From Candidatus Sungbacteria bacterium RIFCSPHIGHO2_01_FULL_50_25 (GTDB lineage Bacteria > Patescibacteriota > Minisyncoccia > Sungbacterales > HO2-52-23): a stretch of 11,856 nt of DNA. This document shows, one piece after another, positions 9,367 through 11,856 of this stretch. The position numbers were made by a program, and so were the translations under genes. Under the pieces are notes generated by a model, which did no database searches, was not told where the DNA came from, and saw nothing but the letters and a program-made list of their open reading frames with translations. Positions within the stretch are counted from its first letter, which is position 1. Every line of letters starts with the position of its first letter. The stretch spans positions 1 through 11,856 of the forward strand of contig MHQD01000003.1 in NCBI GenBank assembly GCA_001822215.1, read 5' to 3'.

Positions 9367-11856
9367 ATGGAAGACCGTCGCGAGCCTCTTTCCGAAAAAA
9401 CCCTTCTGCATCCGTTTTGGTCCATGACGCCCGAAGAAACGTTTCGGGTGCTTTCCTCATCTCCCAAAGGGATTTCAGAGGACGAGGCAAAAGAGCGGCT
9501 TTCTCTTTTTGGTTCAAATATTATCGACGCCGCCGAGCGCCTCAACGGGGTACGGATTTTTGCAAATCAGTTTCGGAGCCCCCTCATTCTTATTTTGGTT
9601 GTCGCCGGCGGAATGACGCTTTTTCTCAAAGAGTGGGTAGACGCGGGAGTTATTTTTTCGGCTGTTGCCGTAAACACGTTTCTTGGATTTTGGCAGGAGT
9701 ATAAAGCCGAGTCGGTTCTTGAACTTCTTCGTTCCTATATCAGGACGCGCGTTCGCGTGAGGCGCGGCGGAAAGGAGGAAGAGATTGATGCGGAATTTCT
9801 CGTCCCCGGGGACGTTATTCGGATTTCCCGCGGGGACCGTATTCCGGCTGATGCGAGGATTTTTTACGCGAGCGCGCTCCAGATAGACGAATCTGTTCTC
9901 ACAGGAGAATCGGTTCCGCAGGAAAAAACCGTTGGCGAGCTTCCTCCGAAAACGCCGCTTCCCGACAGGACCCCGGCAGTATTTTCCGGGACTCTTGCGG
10001 TGGAAGGCGCCGGCGAGGCGGTGGTCACGGCAACAGACGCCCATACCGAGTTCGGGAAAATTTCATCTTTGATTCGCGCGCGCGATCGCGAACGGAATAA
10101 GACTCCGTTACAGGCTGCGCTCGCGCATTTTTCCCTCTGGGCCGGAGTGCTGCTTGGCGCCCTCATTGTTCTTTTGTTTTTTGTCGGATTGAGCTACGGG
10201 TATGAACCATTTGAGATGTTTCTCATCTCTGTGGCGGTTGCGGTGTCTGCGGTTCCCGAGGGGCTTCCAATCGCGCTTACCGTAATTCTTTCGGTTGGGG
10301 TCGAGCGCCTGTCAAAGCAAAACGCCGTTATAAGAAAATTGCTTGCCGCAGAAACACTCGGGTCCACAACACTCATATTGACCGATAAAACCGGAACGCT
10401 CACCGAAGCGCGCATGACGTTAAGCGAGGTGTATCCGTGGGGGAACGATGGCGGTGAGGCAAAAAAGAGCATCATTGAACACGCGCTTCTTCACTCAACC
10501 GCGATTATTGAAAATCCGGCAGATTCTCCCGCGCTCTGGCGGATTGTGGGAAACCCGCTTGAATCAGCGCTTCTCCGGAGCGCAGAGTCATACGGAGTTT
10601 CCACTAGCTCTTCCGATACAGAGTCGCTTGTTGAGCGATTGCCGTTTGATGCGCGCCGAAAATTTTCTGCGGTTTTTGCGGGAGCCGGCCATGAAAAACG
10701 TTTTGTGCTTTTGGGAGCGCCCGACGCGTTATTTGCGTTTGCGCGGATGTCTTCCGAAGAAGAGGCAAAAGGAAACGTGTTTGTCGGAGAAAAAGCCATA
10801 TCCGGCTGTCGGGTGATCGGCGTCGCATCAAAGCCCCATTCTGGGGATCTGACGAAGGAATTCGAACGGATTTCCTCCTTTTCGTTCGGTGCGGCAGAAA
10901 CCTATCCCAAAGACCGAGATTATACATTCGAAGGATTTCTTATTCTTAAAGACCCGATTCGCGCAGGCGTGAAAGATGCGATACACCGCATACGCGCCGC
11001 AGGGGTGAAGACGATTATAGTTTCCGGAGATCATCGGGGGACCGCAGAGGCGGTCGCGCGCGAGCTCGGGATGGTTGACGGGGAGGGCGCGGTTCTCACC
11101 GGAGAAGACTTAAACTCCCTGAAAAAAGAAGAGCTCATGGCGCGCGCCGATGAGACCGCGGTATACGCGCGCGTCTCACCCGAGCAAAAAATGATGCTCG
11201 TGAATTTGTATAAGGAGAAAGGGGAAGTGGTTGCGGTCACCGGCGACGGCGTAAATGATGCGCCAGCGCTTGAGGCCGCAGACATCGGCGTTGCGGTGGG
11301 GTCAGGCACCGACGTTACCAAGAGCGCCGCAGATCTTGTCATTCTTGACGACAATTACGAGACGATCGTGGAGGCGGTGTCAGAGGGGCGGCGGATTCTT
11401 GATAATATTCGAAAGGTTATTGTATACCTTTTATCGAATTCACTGGATGAACTTCTCATTATAGGGGGCGCCATTATCGCGGGTGTTGCATTACCGCTCA
11501 CCGCGCTTCAGATTCTTTATATAAATTTTTTTTCGGATAGTTTTCCAGCGATCGCTCTTGCGTTTGAAGAGGGGGTTGATGATATCGGCGCGCGGCCGCG
11601 CCAGCTCCACCGAAGTCTTTTTGATAACGAGATGAAGATTTTGATTTTTGCCATCGGGGTTCCCACATCGCTTCTCTTGTTTTTCTTATATTATTTCCTG
11701 CTCCATTGGGGATTTCCGGCTGACCTCGTTCGAACATTCATATTTACTGCGGTTGCCACCTACACTCTTATTCTTTCTTTTTCGCTTCGGAGTCTGAAAA
11801 AAAGCATACTCGAGTATAATCCGTTTTCAAACCTCTATCTTGTCGCGGGCGTCGTA
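9367..11856 (+). CDS. P2A-type cation (Ca2+-like) transporting ATPase, 3' end outside window
   Basis: Starts at ATG 9367 and is open to the last base, giving 830 residues of an expected 880-900; the end of the last membrane helices is missing. Domains in order: N-terminal cation-ATPase segment (HPFWSMTPEETFRVL), two membrane helices (about 70-110), actuator with LTGES (178-182), M3-M4 with AVPEGLP (296-301, SERCA Glu309 equivalent), phosphorylation loop DKTGTLT (Asp340), nucleotide-binding domain with LPFDARRKFSAV (425-436) and FVLLGAPDALF (446-456), VSGDHRGTA, TGDGVNDAP (625-633), then M5-M10. In M5 the LLSNSLDEL segment keeps Glu695 (SERCA Glu771) but shifts the Asn; in M6 YINFFSD keeps Asn720 and Asp724. 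The Lys of the usual K-G-A-P-E is Leu here. It would export Ca2+ from the cytoplasm using ATP; ion choice is inferred from these residues. Confidence 0.92.
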   Translation, partial: MEDRREPLSEKTLLHPFWSMTPEETFRVLSSSPKGISEDEAKERLSLFGSNIIDAAERLNGVRIFANQFRSPLILILVVAGGMTLFLKEWVDAGVIFSAVAVNTFLGFWQEYKAESVLELLRSYIRTRVRVRRGGKEEEIDAEFLVPGDVIRISRGDRIPADARIFYASALQIDESVLTGESVPQEKTVGELPPKTPLPDRTPAVFSGTLAVEGAGEAVVTATDAHTEFGKISSLIRARDRERNKTPLQAALAHFSLWAGVLLGALIVLLFFVGLSYGYEPFEMFLISVAVAVSAVPEGLPIALTVILSVGVERLSKQNAVIRKLLAAETLGSTTLILTDKTGTLTEARMTLSEVYPWGNDGGEAKKSIIEHALLHSTAIIENPADSPALWRIVGNPLESALLRSAESYGVSTSSSDTESLVERLPFDARRKFSAVFAGAGHEKRFVLLGAPDALFAFARMSSEEEAKGNVFVGEKAISGCRVIGVASKPHSGDLTKEFERISSFSFGAAETYPKDRDYTFEGFLILKDPIRAGVKDAIHRIRAAGVKTIIVSGDHRGTAEAVARELGMVDGEGAVLTGEDLNSLKKEELMARADETAVYARVSPEQKMMLVNLYKEKGEVVAVTGDGVNDAPALEAADIGVAVGSGTDVTKSAADLVILDDNYETIVEAVSEGRRILDNIRKVIVYLLSNSLDELLIIGGAIIAGVALPLTALQILYINFFSDSFPAIALAFEEGVDDIGARPRQLHRSLFDNEMKILIFAIGVPTSLLLFFLYYFLLHWGFPADLVRTFIFTAVATYTLILSFSLRSLKKSILEYNPFSNLYLVAGVV

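Noticed and set aside
1..11856. CRISPR arrays, insertion sequences with transposases, rRNA genes
   Set aside because: No spaced direct repeats, no transposase or integrase ORF and no rRNA-like sequence were found on either strand.

Overview
The window looks like a chromosomal fragment of a Candidate Phyla Radiation (Patescibacteria, probably Parcubacteria-like) bacterium. This is inferred from four things: small closely packed genes, a DEDDy exonuclease fused to a WYL domain, a SERCA-like Ca2+ ATPase next to a small HAAAP-type permease, and promoters in which a bare -10 hexamer sits directly on the start codon. TGA is used as a stop (for example the Mur ligase at 458 and archease at 906), so I see no sign of the TGA-to-Gly recoding found in some of these lineages. 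No sequence search was possible, so the lineage is an inference.

Layout, left part (1-4612, all plus strand): the 3' end of a MurE-type ligase; an archease-like protein; a PHP-domain phosphoesterase whose HxH metal motif reads QxQ; a hairpin terminator; a 51-residue basic protein; an uncharacterised, possibly PIN-like protein; a second terminator; a membrane-anchored DUF192 protein; the DEDDy exonuclease-WYL fusion; and a YkuK-family RNase H-like protein. Several proteins here have nucleic-acid families in common (archease, exonuclease, YkuK).

Middle part (4613-6020) is the most unusual. A textbook promoter (TTGACT, 17 nt, TATAAT) opens a transcription unit of about 920 nt. It has a long structured leader with a 24-bp hairpin, then three tiny ORFs with strong Shine-Dalgarno sites (40, 37 and 65 aa; the first two are single-pass membrane peptides), then three hairpins that abut with no spacer, the last being a bidirectional terminator. 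The codon use of the small ORFs (35 of 36 codons after the start in the second end in G or C) differs from the neighbours. I recognise none of these proteins. tRNA-Arg(CCG) lies just beyond on the minus strand, followed by a short promoter-to-terminator unit that may encode a small RNA of about 100 nt.

Right part (6021-11856): a full-length MBL/beta-CASP ribonuclease with a His-to-Gln change in motif C; a 260-bp intergenic region crowded with palindromes, including one with the CCCTGAGC...GTCGAAGGG ends of a widespread REP-like repeat; and then a tight operon of a SLOG/LOG-family nucleotide-binding protein, an amino-acid permease and a P2A-type Ca2+ ATPase that runs off the right end with no stop.
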